NCBI GenBank assembly: GCA_002110485.1
Contig: MOWL01000045.1
Span: 1,612,001-1,676,000, forward strand
Length of the DNA stretch: 64,000 nt
Direction: 5' to 3'
Source: Emergomyces orientalis
Taxonomy: Eukaryota; Ascomycota; Eurotiomycetes; Onygenales; Ajellomycetaceae
How positions within the stretch are numbered: the stretch's first letter is position 1; each line of letters begins with the position of its first letter. Positions 33,920-45,821 of the stretch are shown here, in pieces. The translations under genes and the position numbers were made by a program. Under the pieces are notes generated by a model. It made no database searches. It was not told the origin of the DNA and saw only the letters and a program-made list of their open reading frames with translations.

Positions 33920-35993
33920 AGTTGTAGGGTTTGGGCCAGCCAAGGAGCCGAGAAACCGGCGGAAAATGGATGCGATGTTGGGCAATTGGGTGAAGGCTTA
34001 GAAGCCTTCTTTGCTTGAGATGAAAAGGAAGCAGAGGCGTGTATTAGAAGATCTGATGTTTGCTGGCAGTTGTGATGTGGTCGTGCTGAGTGGTGACTGT
34101 GAAAATTGTTTGGTGAGATTGTCCAAGTCAAAGAGATGCGAGGCGAGATAGCAAGGGCAGATGTCAAACTCAAATTCACTGAAACAACAACACAATCTGG
34201 CTCTGTCTGCCCAGTGTTACTGCTAAGTGTTACTGCTACTACTATTAAAAAAAAACAGCTCTTTTAAATGCTTTACTAATAGAGGTGACAATGAATAATA
34301 TCTAACCAAGAGAAAACGGAATTGAAATTATTTCTCCGTATCTGAATCGCTTCTCTTATTGTAGCGTACGATGACCGCATTGGCTCGCAAGATGGCGTGA
34401 GGCCATGATTAGTCATCTGCTCGGATTTTCTCTGCTAACGTCATTCGAGATCTTTCTCATCTCTAGGAGGCGATGTTAGATGTTTCGGCGCCAGATTTGG
34501 GACGACTGTGAAAGACGCCCAAGGACCCCATATGATATTTTGTTTTGACGCATTGAGTTTCATTAATTTCTATTGCTTCTCTCTCTGCTAAAAATAAAAA
34601 AAAAAAGGGAGGATCGTCAGTGGGTTTCCGGTCGTATGCGACTTGACCGCAAGGATATCATATCCTTCCGTTATCAGATCCCTGACCGCTATCCAGCTGT
34701 TCCCTTTGATTGTCACAGGTCTTATCGGTTGACGAAACATTGTCCGCGTCTTCGACATCGGCTTATTTTCTCCGCCATTGTTATTTTCGTCGTTCACTCG
34801 CTCCCCGAGAATATTGGATTGAAGCAACGGAGATGCCAATTACGGGGCTTGTGTGTGTGCGAATAAAAATTAAAAGTGAAAAAAAAAATTTAAAAAAAAG
34901 CCCGGGGGTGCGTTTTAGTTGGTCCAAGATTTCAAGGTGTTTTGCCTACCATATCTTCGATGCAATTTCTCGGTATGTAGATACAGCTTACCACTGCGTA
35001 ACCCGTTGTGGTAGAAGGCATAACAGGTAAGTTACAACTGCCAGTCGCGGGCCGGGGATATGTGCTACTAGGTGGAAATATATGCGGTAGATGGCGACTG
35101 CAGGATTATCATATTTCCCCGTTGATTTTCTTCTTGTCCTCCGCTCCCTTTCTGGGGGAACGGAGTGGTATTGCTAGTCGGGAGACAATAGTATGCAACG
35201 GAATGCGGCGCAACGTGCCGTATCCACTCACTCCTTTACCGGAGCACACCTTTTCAGTTTCTTTTTGTACTGCAGTTTCTAGTACCCAATAAAAAAAACT
35301 CGGCGGAGTCCAAGAGGTCGAGAAGAAGATATATAAGAAAGCAGAAAGATGAAAATATCAAGCGCTGTTCGAAGAAGCAAGAGAAAGCAATCAAAAAGAA
35401 AAACGACTAGCGTGAATTTCGGGTGAAGAGAGAGGATCCATTCTGTTTATTTTGATAATAATGTTTTTCCTATTTGCCCTCCCCTCTTCCTTTCAAACTT
35501 TTTCTAAGATAGGAGGGAGGGATGGAATGGTAACGGTAATAAGCAATGGTATATATGAATGGTTGATAAATAAGTCCGGAAGGTTGTTTTTATGTACCAG
35601 AGCGGGATGAGATAGAGAGGGATAGAGAGATAGGATAATCATCCGGGAAAAATCTTTGTAGGGCTGGGAAGTTGTTGGTTTGTGGCTTGAAGGCGGTTTG
35701 TAAGTAGGTAGTCCGCAAGAGGAAGTACATAGATCAAAAGTAACATCAGATAATAAGGAAAAAATTGAGGCGGAAAGAAAAAAGAAAAAAAAAAGAAAAC
35801 ACATCGGCTAGATGGCAGGGACAGCAACAAGAAAATTTGTAATATAGGGAGTACAAGAAACCAGATTCGACAAGACGGGGAAGGAAAGGAAACGAGGTTG
35901 GCGATATATTTTTGTTTAGGGAACAGCGGTAGGAAGGGGGACAACAGCACGCGGGGGAAACGGGAATAGAACGAAGGCGACAGCAAAAAGGAG

Positions 35994-36027
<34 letters not shown>

Positions 36028-36763
36028 GACGAAGAAGAAAAAGCCACTTCAAAACAAAATGGACTATATAGTTCAACAAAGAAAAGATATCATGAAATTC
36101 GTGAGAATACACAGAAAGGAAAAAGGATAAACAGTTGACAAGTAAAAAGAAAATGGGGGTATGATGGTGTGAGTTTACTGGCCTGCTCAAGTGAATAGAA
36201 AAATAGAAATAGAAGAGGGAATAAAACCCAAGCGGAGAAAGGCTGGAAAAAAAAGGTAAACGGCCAATCCCACTGCCAGGGAGAAAAAGAAACTGAAAAA
36301 AGTATAATGAAATGAAAACAACGCCGATGGGCTACAGATGGGCTTCAAAAATAGAAAGCAGAGAACATAAAAGGAAAAACAATGATGGGGGAACAGAGAC
36401 GATATTTCAGCCCCTGACCATCTTTGTATGTTTTGAATGTACACGTTCTCGACATAAAAATAACTTAACACAAGATTTGAAGAAGATAAAAAAAATAAGG
36501 TAAGAATAAGATAAGGCGGTGAAGGTATGTGAAGGACGCGAGGGCGAAGGTTTGACACGAAAAAAGAAAAGCTATTAGCTGGCGGGAAGTTTGTTGCAAG
36601 AATTGTTATAGAAGTCGGGGAGAAATTTTGTGGAGTGGGTTTTGTATTCCTTTCCCCTTTTCTCTCCCCTTTTCGTATGGCATGTAAGTTAACTAAGAAG
36701 CATGTCATCCGAGCGTTTCGTGTGAGGTAGAAGGCTTCGCTGTTGTTTAAATAAAATGTACGT
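33920..36763. other. Intergenic region with long strand-asymmetric polypurine stretch
   Basis: About 2.8 kb without a supported gene. From about 35300 to 36760 the plus strand is strongly purine-rich (A and G runs, including 27 A at 36001-36027). Minus-strand frames here (for example 35639-36190 and 36187-36786) are Phe/Ser/Leu low-complexity readings of the pyrimidine strand and are not credible proteins. The tract is on the 3' side of the CaaX-box gene and is probably its long 3' untranslated region. Confidence 0.6.
36001..36027. repeat. 27-bp A homopolymer
   Basis: An uninterrupted run of 27 adenines on the plus strand, the longest homopolymer in the window, inside the polypurine stretch downstream of the CaaX-box gene. 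Its length is uncertain in any assembly. Confidence 0.9.
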
Positions 36764-38908
36764 TTACATGACAATGCAACAGCCACAGCCCTTTTCCTTC
36801 ACTGGAGGATCATCCGCAGGGGGGGGTCTTGGTTTTGGTTTCGAAGTTTCTGATGGCTTGGGAGATAGGGATGATTGCACTGTTGGCACAGTTTTGTAAC
36901 CACCGTGGTCCGTCCCGCCTGTACTTGGGCGATTGTTGTTGTCCGGGGATTTAGGTGTCGGCGTGGGTGGCCAGAAGGATGAAGCGGTATTACTTTCTTG
37001 AGCTCTCTCAATATCCAGACTGGGAAGGGTGGGTTTGTCAAACTCATTGACAGCGAGAGGGGCGAATTCCCGGTCATACGCGGACGGGACTTTGCCCTCT
37101 CGTTCCCACTGTTTTTGTTGGAGTCTTTTCGCATGGGTCGGGAGAATTTGTTGATCTGGTGGGAGGTGTGGATCGGGTTTATACATGGTCGCCAACCATG
37201 GCGGATCGCCCTCCGGACGGTTAACTGCAGTTCGGGGGCGATCGTCCCCAGATCTGGTAGACGGACGCTGATTGGATGAACTGCTGGTGCTGTTATTGTT
37301 GCTGCTACTAGCCGTCGCTTTGGGTTTCGATGTCGATGACTTGCGATTGTTCGGTGGATTGGATGATTTACGGGCGGCACTTGTCGGTTTGGAAGTCACC
37401 CTAGGTTTTGTAGGAGAGTTTTGTTGTTGGTAAGTTATGCTGCCGCTCGGGGGTCGACTCCCAGGAGGAGTTGAATCTGCAGAGTGCTGTGCTTGCGTTA
37501 GGGATCGTGGCTGCCGCTCCGTTTGCTGCTGCGATTGCGATTGCGACTGCGTTTCTAGTTCGGGGGTGTCATCAGTTGCGGCGGGTAAAGGATCGCTGAG
37601 CTTGCGAGTTTTTGCATATGAAATGCTGTCATCATCTCCGTTCCCAATCGTGTTGGTTCTTGCGCGATTTAGGGGGAATTCCCGTTCTAGATGTTCAAGA
37701 GGGATGGGGTGAGGACTTGTCGCAAGAACGGGTATTTTGGAAGCGCTTTTCCTAAGTCCAACGGCTTGGCGATATACTGGGGAAACGTTTCTTCCTTCCT
37801 CGTACGGATCTGAAGCGATTTCTTCTGGTAGACGGGGGTCATCAAAGGCCACCGGGTCGTTGTCATCTGGTTCTTCTTGTTCCTCATATTCAACAGGCAC
37901 AGGGGATGTGATCCGTTGCTTTTTTTCTTCGCGTGTCCCAGGCCATTGTTCGCCAATCTCCACGGTTCCATTTGTGGCATTGCTATGGGAATCATGACTC
38001 CGCCCTCGTCTGCTGCTTGACTTGCTTCCGGCACGAACCTGTCGCTGGTGGAACTGAATGCCAAATTGCTGTAATTCTTCACTTTCTATTTTGGCCAATT
38101 TGTCCCGATGGATCCAATTGGCGCTGTCCAATTCTTCGTTACCGAAACCAACCTTGTCAGTCTTCTTTTCCCCCGATTCCATCACGCTCACAGCACTCCT
38201 GTTGGCTGATTCTCGACCATACAAATCCAAAAGGCTATCCACTTCACTGCCCGTTCGACTGAGGGTTGGATCCCGCTTGCCCAAAGCATCCACTCGGCTG
38301 GGTAGGAGATATCCCGTGTCGCCCTGCCTGGAGCCAGACCGCGATGAGTTCCGAGACCGTGTGGTTCCGTTCACTAGAGGTGGTGGATTATGTCGTTGAC
38401 TAGACTTTGAGTATGTGGCGGTCGAATCGTTCGAAGTTCGTGGCTTAGAGACAGTTGAGGCATGTGCATTTTGCTGTTGGGACTGTTGGGATATAATTAG
38501 CGAAGGGGAATTTTCCACGACAATCAAACTTGACACAATGAAGGAAGATATATAGAAAACAAGAGCAAATCAAAGTAGAACAAGGAATGATGTATATTTT
38601 TTTCGGCCTATGTCAGCTCACCCGATTGGTATATTGGGTTCAGGGAGCTAGGAAGGGAATCAGAGGGAGGCAGAGGATCACAACACGCCAAACAAACAAC
38701 ACACAAGATGACAAGCGTAATTAAGCACCCACTGAGACATGAGATAGAGACAGAAAACAGACAGAGACAAGAAACAATTGAGAGGGGACGGTGTCACACG
38801 TACATCTTGGCTGATTGGGACGGAGAAATCCCATGGCTGCTCTTTTCCATTGACGCTGCTTGGCGATGGCAGAGCATCTACAGAATGCGTTGCAGCAGCT
38901 TCTGCCAT
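36764..38908 (-). CDS. Long disordered protein with C-terminal CaaX prenylation box
   Basis: Proposed two exons, 38908-38804 and 38482-36764, with a 321-bp intron (GTACGT...CAACAG, branch-like GCTAAT), giving 607 residues. The large frame has no ATG near its beginning, and the upstream exon (MAEAAATHS ... PWDFSVPISQD) supplies one in phase. Almost all of the protein is Ser/Pro/Gln/Asn-rich and probably disordered. One compact conserved-looking segment is seen near residues 155-185 (WIHRDKLAKIESEELQQFGI). The end is GCGCCIVM: the final C-I-V-M is a CaaX box (prenylation by farnesyl or geranylgeranyl transferase), and the neighbouring cysteines could be palmitoylated. The protein is therefore probably peripheral on the cytosolic face of a membrane. 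I do not recognise a named family; it may be a conserved fungal scaffold. The first exon is less certain than the rest. Confidence 0.75.
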
Positions 38909-41519
38909 GCCAGCACGCCCTATTCTATTTCTATTGTGCAACAAATCTGTTCTGGAATGAGCCAGAAAGATCTACTCCTTTTCCTTTAGGGATTCCTTTG
39001 CTTCTTCCCTTCTCCTCTCTCTTTTTGTTGGTTTTTACAGGTCAAGCCACTCCAGCCTGTAGAGCACACCGGATCCCATTCAAGCCGGGTTTTGCAGTGT
39101 ATTTGGCCAGACAAATCGTGCGAGAAGGCTGGGTTCGTAACACAAACAAAGCCTATGGAAGGATGAGAGGAGGAGGTGGGGTTGTGATATTCGATTGACG
39201 ACGATGTGCTGCTTGGTGGTACACTCGAAATGCCACAGAAACGGTCGAGAGAAGAAGTATGGAGAATATTGAAGTTGGAGAGAGCACGCCGGGGGAGGGG
39301 GAGGAAATGGGACAGGAGGTGAGTGTCAATAACGGCGTGGGATCAGGGCGAATTGGGCAAGAGATCAGCGATTAAAGGAAAGGAAGCAAAAAGGAAAAAG
39401 ATTGTAGTCTCAGTACGTATGGCCCGAGAAGGAGAATTAATTAAATGCAACACCTGCTTAGCTGCTCAGCCCAGAATAAAGATTGGGAAGAAGGTAGACA
39501 AGAGGGAGAAGTGAGAGCGAGCGTTAGAAGGGGTGATGTTTTCTCTCTTTTGGCGTGGAACTTCAAGACGGGGAATAATAATGGAGACAAAACTCCAGAC
39601 TAAAGGGAGGCAGCGAGTGGATGAGAAAAGCCCAACCAAACCGCTGTGGTGAGAAACAAAGCACCACCAGGCACAAATGAGTGATGTGCCTAGAGACTGT
39701 ACAAAGCGGGCAGGGAAGAAGAAAGAAGAAGCAGCCGCAGTAGTACAAGCAGAAGAATTAAGGAGAGAGAATTGGTTTTGTGCAGGAAAAACAAAGGTGT
39801 TTGGGCTGGACAGCCAAAGAGCGTGGGTGTTTGGTGGTTGGTTGGTTCGTCGTGCTGGTTGGGTGTTTCTGGTGTTCACCCACTGCTAGTGGTTTGAGAG
39901 AGAAAGTGAAGGGATTTGATTTAGTCTCCATTAATTTTGTCCCTTATTATTCGATGCTAACTTAGAGGAGCAACAGGACCAGATGCGGCTGGTCAGCGGC
40001 CAGTGGTCAGTGAGAACCCGTAAAAGCTTCCCCCCCCCCGTCGCCAAACATCGCCCTTGGAACAAGCACAGCATGGATGAACTTCTGAGCTGACTTCAAC
40101 ACGCTGCATCTACATTGCGTATATATTACCCATTGCCGATTAGATACATACCCACTGGCTCTTTCCAGCGTCTTATTTAAAAATGTACATGTACTGTACA
40201 TACATCTACAGTACTCTTATTTCCTCCCTCTTCTTTCGTCTCCTCTATCTCCTACGAAGAATTAGCCAAGGAACAGGCCATCAAAAGATCGACAGGGGCT
40301 AATGTGATTGGTTCAGCTGCTGGGTCGGCTTCATATCCGCCATCAACCCGGAGTATCCAGTGGATGGCGACAGCTACCTAGCTACCTACAGAACCACCCG
40401 CAAAGGGGAGTCAAAGTCTCGAAGGAGGAGGGAGGATACAGGCAGGGTCCCAGATTACCAGCTGTACAGAATTATTATGCAATAGAAAGGCGAGAGCGCG
40501 GCATGACTGAACGATGTGGACATTTGGACAATTTGTCACATATGAATGGTTTCGAACCGCCCCGCCCGCGGGAAGTTAGTTAAGTTAAGCCTGTCATGAA
40601 CTAATTAATACCGGCCCATGGTTTATATCCACTTGACGTTTTCCAAAGTTCCTGATGTGTAAATATATACCAAGGTACAGGAATTTTATTCCCACATCCC
40701 CGTACGTATCCATGGATCGACCTCGGATGGGTATCCAAGATATTAATTGGAGGGAGAGGGAGAGATCTATGAAACTCAATGAGCAATTTTAGATTTTTTA
40801 ACTTTATTTTATCTGCCTTTCCTCCTTGTTCTTGCTGTTTTTATATCGAGAGTTTTTTGTTATCTTTCATCTCAGTTTTCAGAATGACTTCTGGAACCAC
40901 CTCATCCTTTTAATCATACCTGGAAATGTTATCATGGTAGCCCAAATAAAAAAGAATATGTACCAACAAACCCAAATCAAAAGGTGAATGTATATTCATC
41001 ATTGAAGCAGAAGTCTATGTATTGTTACTATTATCAGAAACAAAAAAGGCAGCAATCAAAATTAAGTCTTTTTAGTCATTCATCAATGTTGAAGATGTGT
41101 TTGTTTATGTTAGCAGAGAAAAAAAAGAAAGGGAAGAAGCATGAACAAAAAATATCACCCTCCTTTCCTTTCTCATCTAGTCATTTAAATGCAAAAGATG
41201 ATATCTGAAAATTCGAATCCATGCCCCCAATATGCATTCCGCTATTAGTTTCAAACTTTCCGTGGCTGTTGTTGATTTTGCTGGAGAAAAAATACTTTGT
41301 ATCTTCTCTCGCCATCACCCCCACACCAAAATGCGCCAACCAAATAAAAATTAAAAGAAAGAAAGAAAGAAAGGAAAAGAGGAAGAATAAAAGAAGCAAA
41401 AGCATGAAATGCAAACGACAGAAAGAATCAAAATCCAAACCTATGCAGCATAGAGTAGGAAAGGAGAGGGAAAGAAAAGGAAAGGTAGAAAAGTAACACC
41501 CCCTCCTTCCCCCCTCTCT
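38909..41519. other. Intergenic region, promoter of CaaX gene and 3' side of BAG gene
   Basis: About 2.6 kb without a supported gene. The part from 38910 to 39900 is purine-rich on plus, i.e. pyrimidine-rich on the sense strand of the CaaX gene, and so probably its leader and promoter. A short (GAAA) repeat lies near 41355-41375. A C-run of 8 is at about 40031-40038. No coding sequence was convincing. Confidence 0.5.
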
Positions 41520-42962
41520 CTATCGTCCCCGATGCGCTTCATCAACCAGCTTCAACAAATTCTGCACCGTAAGAATAAGCCCCTTCCTCTGTTGCCTCGC
41601 CGCCTCATCGCCATCAATCTCAATCCCATCAACCTTTAAAATAACCTGCATCATCGTCGTCTCGCTGAGCTTGCGGTGTTCAAAATCCCGCGTCTTGGGG
41701 TCTGTAGGTGGATGCTGGATGAATTCGCGTAGTAAGGGCTCGAGGGTATTGTGGAAATAGTTGCCGAGGAGGCTGAGCTTCTGCTGGGGAGAACGGACAG
41801 AGTTGAGGTTTGGAGAAGGTGGGGGGATGCGGGAGGGGCGGGGAGATGTGCTGGCGGAGGAGGTGGGGCGGTCGTTGGTGGTGGCCAAGGGTGGGGCGGA
41901 GAGGTTGGGGGAATTGCTGGTGTAGGAGGATGGTGGGGATTGTTTGGGTGCTCGTTGCGGGTGTTGTTGATGGTGTCGTTCTATAGGTAACGCAAAAGGT
42001 ATAGTTGTGCTTTGTGCTTGACTGTCGTTCGCAGCGCTATTGGCGCCCTTCTTGTGACGTCGCTTTCTACGTCCACCACCACCACCACTGCCGCCGTTGG
42101 AAGGGGGAGACGGGGACTGCTGATCGGCAGCCCCAGACATTTCGTAGTGTGCAGGCGTCACTAAGCTCTCCTCACTCGACGTGTCTGGGAGGATATCTGA
42201 TATCACGCACATTGTTGCCGAATTCTGTTTGAGCCCGACATCCTTGGCCCTCGCAGAGTCATCTTTCAACGCGTTTCCCTTGTAGAGAAGTTTTATTTGC
42301 CGTGTGTTTGCGACGTCCAGTGCATTCGCAGCGGCCAATTTGACGTTCCCAACCGTTATCAGTCCATCGCCAATCGCATAGGCGGGGAAATCGAGACGGT
42401 ACGATTTCCCTCTGTGTTTTAGGATGATCACATCTGGCTCAGACTCGTCGTCGTCGGCAGCTGTGAGAGGATGCTGGTTGCCCCGCGGTCCGGTGGGGGA
42501 GTAGCCTAAATCATGCCGCACTCTGTTGTAGTCGGCGTCATCGACAGTCACGTAGCTGTAGTCTTCATCAGTAACGGTTGGTGGGGACGTGTTTCGATAG
42601 GGAGATGAGCGCTCTCTCCATGGATTCCAGCTCATCGCAAGAAGCGCAAGAAGCGCAAGAAGCAAGGCGGAAACGGTGACCACAAGACGGGTGGTGGGGG
42701 ATGAGGAGGCAAGGAATGGTAAAGCCTCAAATGGCTTCGCAAGGCTGTCTAGCCACAGGGGTGATGACGATGCTAGGTCAGCTTTGGACAATGTGATCGC
42801 AAAGCGTGAAACGGCGCTGCGGAGGGATTCTGGGAGATGAGGTGCCAGAGATTCCAGGTATGAGGCGGATGTAGCGCTGAGGGAGGAAAAATGGGAGGAA
42901 ACGAGTGTCATGGAGCGATTGTGCCAAAGGGAAGAGAGGGATGGGGGGGTTTGGTGCTGCAT
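41520..42962 (-). CDS. BAG-domain co-chaperone with transmembrane helix and ubiquitin-like region
   Basis: Single exon, 480 residues. I start at MQHQTPPSLSS because the longer frame begins at TTG. Segments in order: a Ser-rich N-terminus, a transmembrane helix (RLVVTVSALLLALLALLAM, about 118-136) followed by WNPW, an acidic linker, a ubiquitin-like region (about 205-280; VIILKHRGKSYRLDFPAYAI, then RQIKLLYKGNALKDD), a long low-complexity Ser/Pro/Gly linker with an RRKRRHKKG basic patch, and a C-terminal BAG domain (about 390-480; SLLGNYFHNTLEPLLREFI ... VILKVDGIEID ... RKGLILTVQNLLKLVDEA). BAG domains bind the Hsp70 ATPase domain and promote nucleotide exchange. With a membrane anchor this resembles fission yeast Bag102 and budding yeast Snl1, which sit in the ER/nuclear envelope. 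Confidence 0.9.
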   Translation of the reverse strand: MQHQTPPSLSSLWHNRSMTLVSSHFSSLSATSASYLESLAPHLPESLRSAVSRFAITLSKADLASSSPLWLDSLAKPFEALPFLASSSPTTRLVVTVSALLLALLALLAMSWNPWRERSSPYRNTSPPTVTDEDYSYVTVDDADYNRVRHDLGYSPTGPRGNQHPLTAADDDESEPDVIILKHRGKSYRLDFPAYAIGDGLITVGNVKLAAANALDVANTRQIKLLYKGNALKDDSARAKDVGLKQNSATMCVISDILPDTSSEESLVTPAHYEMSGAADQQSPSPPSNGGSGGGGGRRKRRHKKGANSAANDSQAQSTTIPFALPIERHHQQHPQRAPKQSPPSSYTSNSPNLSAPPLATTNDRPTSSASTSPRPSRIPPPSPNLNSVRSPQQKLSLLGNYFHNTLEPLLREFIQHPPTDPKTRDFEHRKLSETTMMQVILKVDGIEIDGDEAARQQRKGLILTVQNLLKLVDEAHRGR

Positions 42963-43627
42963 CGCATAGTTGGCATCTGCAGCCCTCAGGTTTTTTTTGG
43001 GCGTTGACTTTTTCTTTGGCGGATGTTGCGGGTCACAGGATGGCGAGCGACTGGGGCCTGGTTCCCTTGTAGTAGCGGTAGTTAAAGGCTGCAGGGACCC
43101 CGCCCAAGCCAAGTTCCAAAGCAATTTTTATTCAAAGCAATTTTTATTCAAAGTAGGAACAAAACCATATTTCCGAAATATTACTACCAATAGAACTGTG
43201 AATAATTGTTATTTTGAGCTGGAAGAGGTTTATTTAAATTTTCATAAAGAGAGTGTTTGGCAGAGAAATTGTATGTCTATGCTGGTCAAAAACCCTTCCC
43301 ATCATTATCACAAGGGGTGTTTGTCCTGAGGATGTCATTCATTTTGATAGTTGGTTAGATTGACTGTGGCAAAACCCTATAAATTGGGTGATTACTTCTT
43401 AACTACAGCATTCCGTGCCATGTGAAGCGTTAAGAGGGATGATTGCACAATGAGGTGAGGATTAATTATGATGTGCGTATATTCTATTCTACGAAGCCCG
43501 ACCAATTTGCCAGATGCAAGGCGTCATTGGCCCACAAATCTCCGCTCGAGTGCTAGGCATCCATGACCCCCTTCCTGGGCTTCGGATGCTAGCTATGCAA
43601 AGCATTGAGCCCCTGGACCTCTCCACT
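42963..43627. other. Intergenic region with 16-bp tandem repeat
   Basis: About 660 bp between two minus-strand genes. Two copies of CAAAGCAATTTTTATT lie at 43117-43132 and 43133-43148, just upstream of the BAG gene, with a partial third. The remainder is AT-rich. No gene is visible; the 3' end of the LMBR1-like gene and the BAG promoter share it. Confidence 0.6.
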
Positions 43628-45821
43628 TCAGAGCCGCACCTGTCCTTCTGCAGGTCTCCCACCAAACCATCTCCCAAGACCGGTCGTACTACCCTCGTCC
43701 CTAATGTTCCCTTCCTCGGACTCTTGGCCTCCGAGCCATCTAGGCCGTTGGATGCCAACATTGTCACCACGGAACCACTGTGGAGTGTTCGCCGTCTCAA
43801 AGGTGTTTCGGACCCGGTGCGCGAATGACTGGAAAAAATTCTCTTCTTCTTCTTCCTCTGGCCCAACTGCTGGTGCGCGACTCGCCGGGGTAGCCCTAGC
43901 TGTTGGATCCGGATGCTGGGGACTCGGGCGATCTGCGGGAGGTACCCATATTGTAGGGCCACCAGAAGACGCAGGTGCTGCTCGCCCATATACTGAAGCC
44001 GCCGCCTGTGACGAAAGGCCCAGAGAGCCTGGTCCATTTAATTCCCTTTCAATCAGTTCCCGTCCTTCCCGCCAGCCCCCGACTCCAAACCCACTACCAT
44101 TAATTGACACGTTCTCATCCTCATCTTCGAGTAAACTGAAATCAAACCAGCGCTTAACTCGCCCGTACAGGTTGAATAACGTCGCACAAACGGGTATCAA
44201 AATAAAGATTGGAAAGGCATAGTCAAAACCTTTGCCTAGTGGGGTTAAGTTGATCAAGCGCCCAAGGAAGTGGTAAAACGTCGTTCCCTTCTGGACGTCT
44301 CGAGGAAGGAATGTAAGAAAATTGTATGAAAGCGGAACTGTAAGTTTGGCGATTTGGCCTGCATACCAGCAGGCACTTTCGCCGTAGGTATTTCGAGGAA
44401 CCAGAGCCCGATTACCCCAAACCTTGGCATCCGTGATCCCTACGAATGCGGCCGAACACATGTAAAAAATCCACGCTGCAGATGCGACCTGGCCTAAAAA
44501 CCCAATTGGTTCGGACTTAGTGGGATTGTGGACAACGGAAAGGGTGACAATAGAAACTCTCGGTGCAAATGATTTGACGATCTCGGACCAGACAACGCAG
44601 CCAGACGCCAATGAAAAGAAGCCCGCGAGAGCTAACCTCGCAGCTGGTAACATATGCACGTAGATATAGTACCGTAGGGTGGGGGTCATAAATGGGAGTG
44701 ACCTCTTCGGAGAAGATCGAAATGAAGGATGGGAGAATTCGAGCCGCTTGGAGGCGGAGGAGTCAATGATCGATTGGGTATCAGCAGCTTCTCTGACAAG
44801 CCGCTCCCATGTATTGGAGAACCGCGCATTTTGATGGCGTGCTCGACCCAGGCGTCTGGTGATATCTGCGAGATATCGCGTGGTGATTATGGGTGGCACA
44901 CTTAATCGCGACTCGCTGGCGCCAGCAGATGCCCGAAGGCGTGATTCGGGAATACTGGTCATATCGACCAGTTCGTCAATCCACTCTTGCAAATCGTGGG
45001 GGACGCCCGTTTTCCGCTTTCGTAACTGGGACACTTGAAACTCAAGATCCTCAAGATCGGCCATGGAATCTGTGAGGCGATCGTGTATTCGAGGAGCACG
45101 GGCTTGGATCCTTCTAAGCTTGTTCCCCGGGTTTGCATTTCTTATCAGAGTTCGAGGTATAACCACCAAGCCATGGCCCATCAGGTATATTGCAAGAGCC
45201 AACCCCCAGAAATAAGCCAGAGCCATGACAAGGGCTTTGAGAGAGGTGAAATCAAAGCCATTTTGTATCGAAATATAGACGAGCCCTGCAATACCAGATC
45301 CAAGAACGATTAATTGATAGCGCCCGTTCGAACGCAGCGAGTATAAGATACGGTCTTTCGGGGTGCGATATCCGGAATCAACATATTCGCCAAGCAGAGG
45401 GAGAATTACCCTATGGGTAAGACATTAGCTACTGGTGGCGATAGAACGAATGGATGCTTTCTTGGAGCAGAAGGGAGTTGTAGGAGGATATTTCCAAAAC
45501 TCACCAGGTCATAACAAATGTCAACCAATAAGCAATCCTCCACGAAACAAGCATCACACGCGGGGGAAGCCATATCCCCGAACTCGGTTCGTCCCCTCTC
45601 GTGCTCGATGTAAGATCAATAGGAACAAGCAGAACTACGCTGGCGGGGAGCGCAAGAGCCAGAAAGACAGGAAAAGAGAGGAAGGCCGGAGTAGAGCGCA
45701 GCGGTAAATAGCGTCTTAGGAGAAGAAGAACCAAAATTGATATGACTAGAAGAGCAATGATCATGAATATCCCTGAACCCACAGGGGCGGGACTAGATGT
45801 AGCGACTGACGAAGGAGACAT
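43628..45821 (-). CDS. LMBR1-like multispanning membrane protein
   Basis: Two exons, 45821-45505 and 45410-43628, joined over a 94-bp intron (GTGAGT...CCATAG), giving 699 residues. About nine hydrophobic segments are visible, starting with IFMIIALLVISILVLLLL near the N-terminus and including ALAYFWGLALAIYLMGHGLV and the later FDYAFPIFILIPVCATLFNL. A long charged cytoplasmic loop (about 195-330) lies between two sets of helices, as in LMBR1/lipocalin receptor-like proteins. The C-terminal 170 residues are Pro/Ser/Glu-rich and probably disordered. The overall layout fits the LMBR1 family, whose members include fungal proteins of poorly known function at internal membranes. I start at MSPSSVATSS because the codon further upstream is TTG. 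Assignment to LMBR1 rests on topology and on segments recalled from the family; no catalytic motif exists to confirm it. Confidence 0.83.

Noticed and set aside
33920..33985. Longer start for glutaredoxin, giving an Arg-rich presequence
   Set aside because: The upstream codon is TTG and an in-frame TAA lies just before it, so no ATG-initiated extension exists without another exon.
35639..36786. Two long minus-strand frames (183 and 199 codons)
   Set aside because: They are Phe/Ser/Leu low-complexity readings of a pyrimidine-rich strand, including the complement of a 27-A run, and show no domain or splice structure.
42963..43124. N-terminal extension of the BAG-domain frame
   Set aside because: It begins at TTG, overlaps a 16-bp AT-rich tandem repeat, and no ATG supports it; the start at 42962 is preferred.
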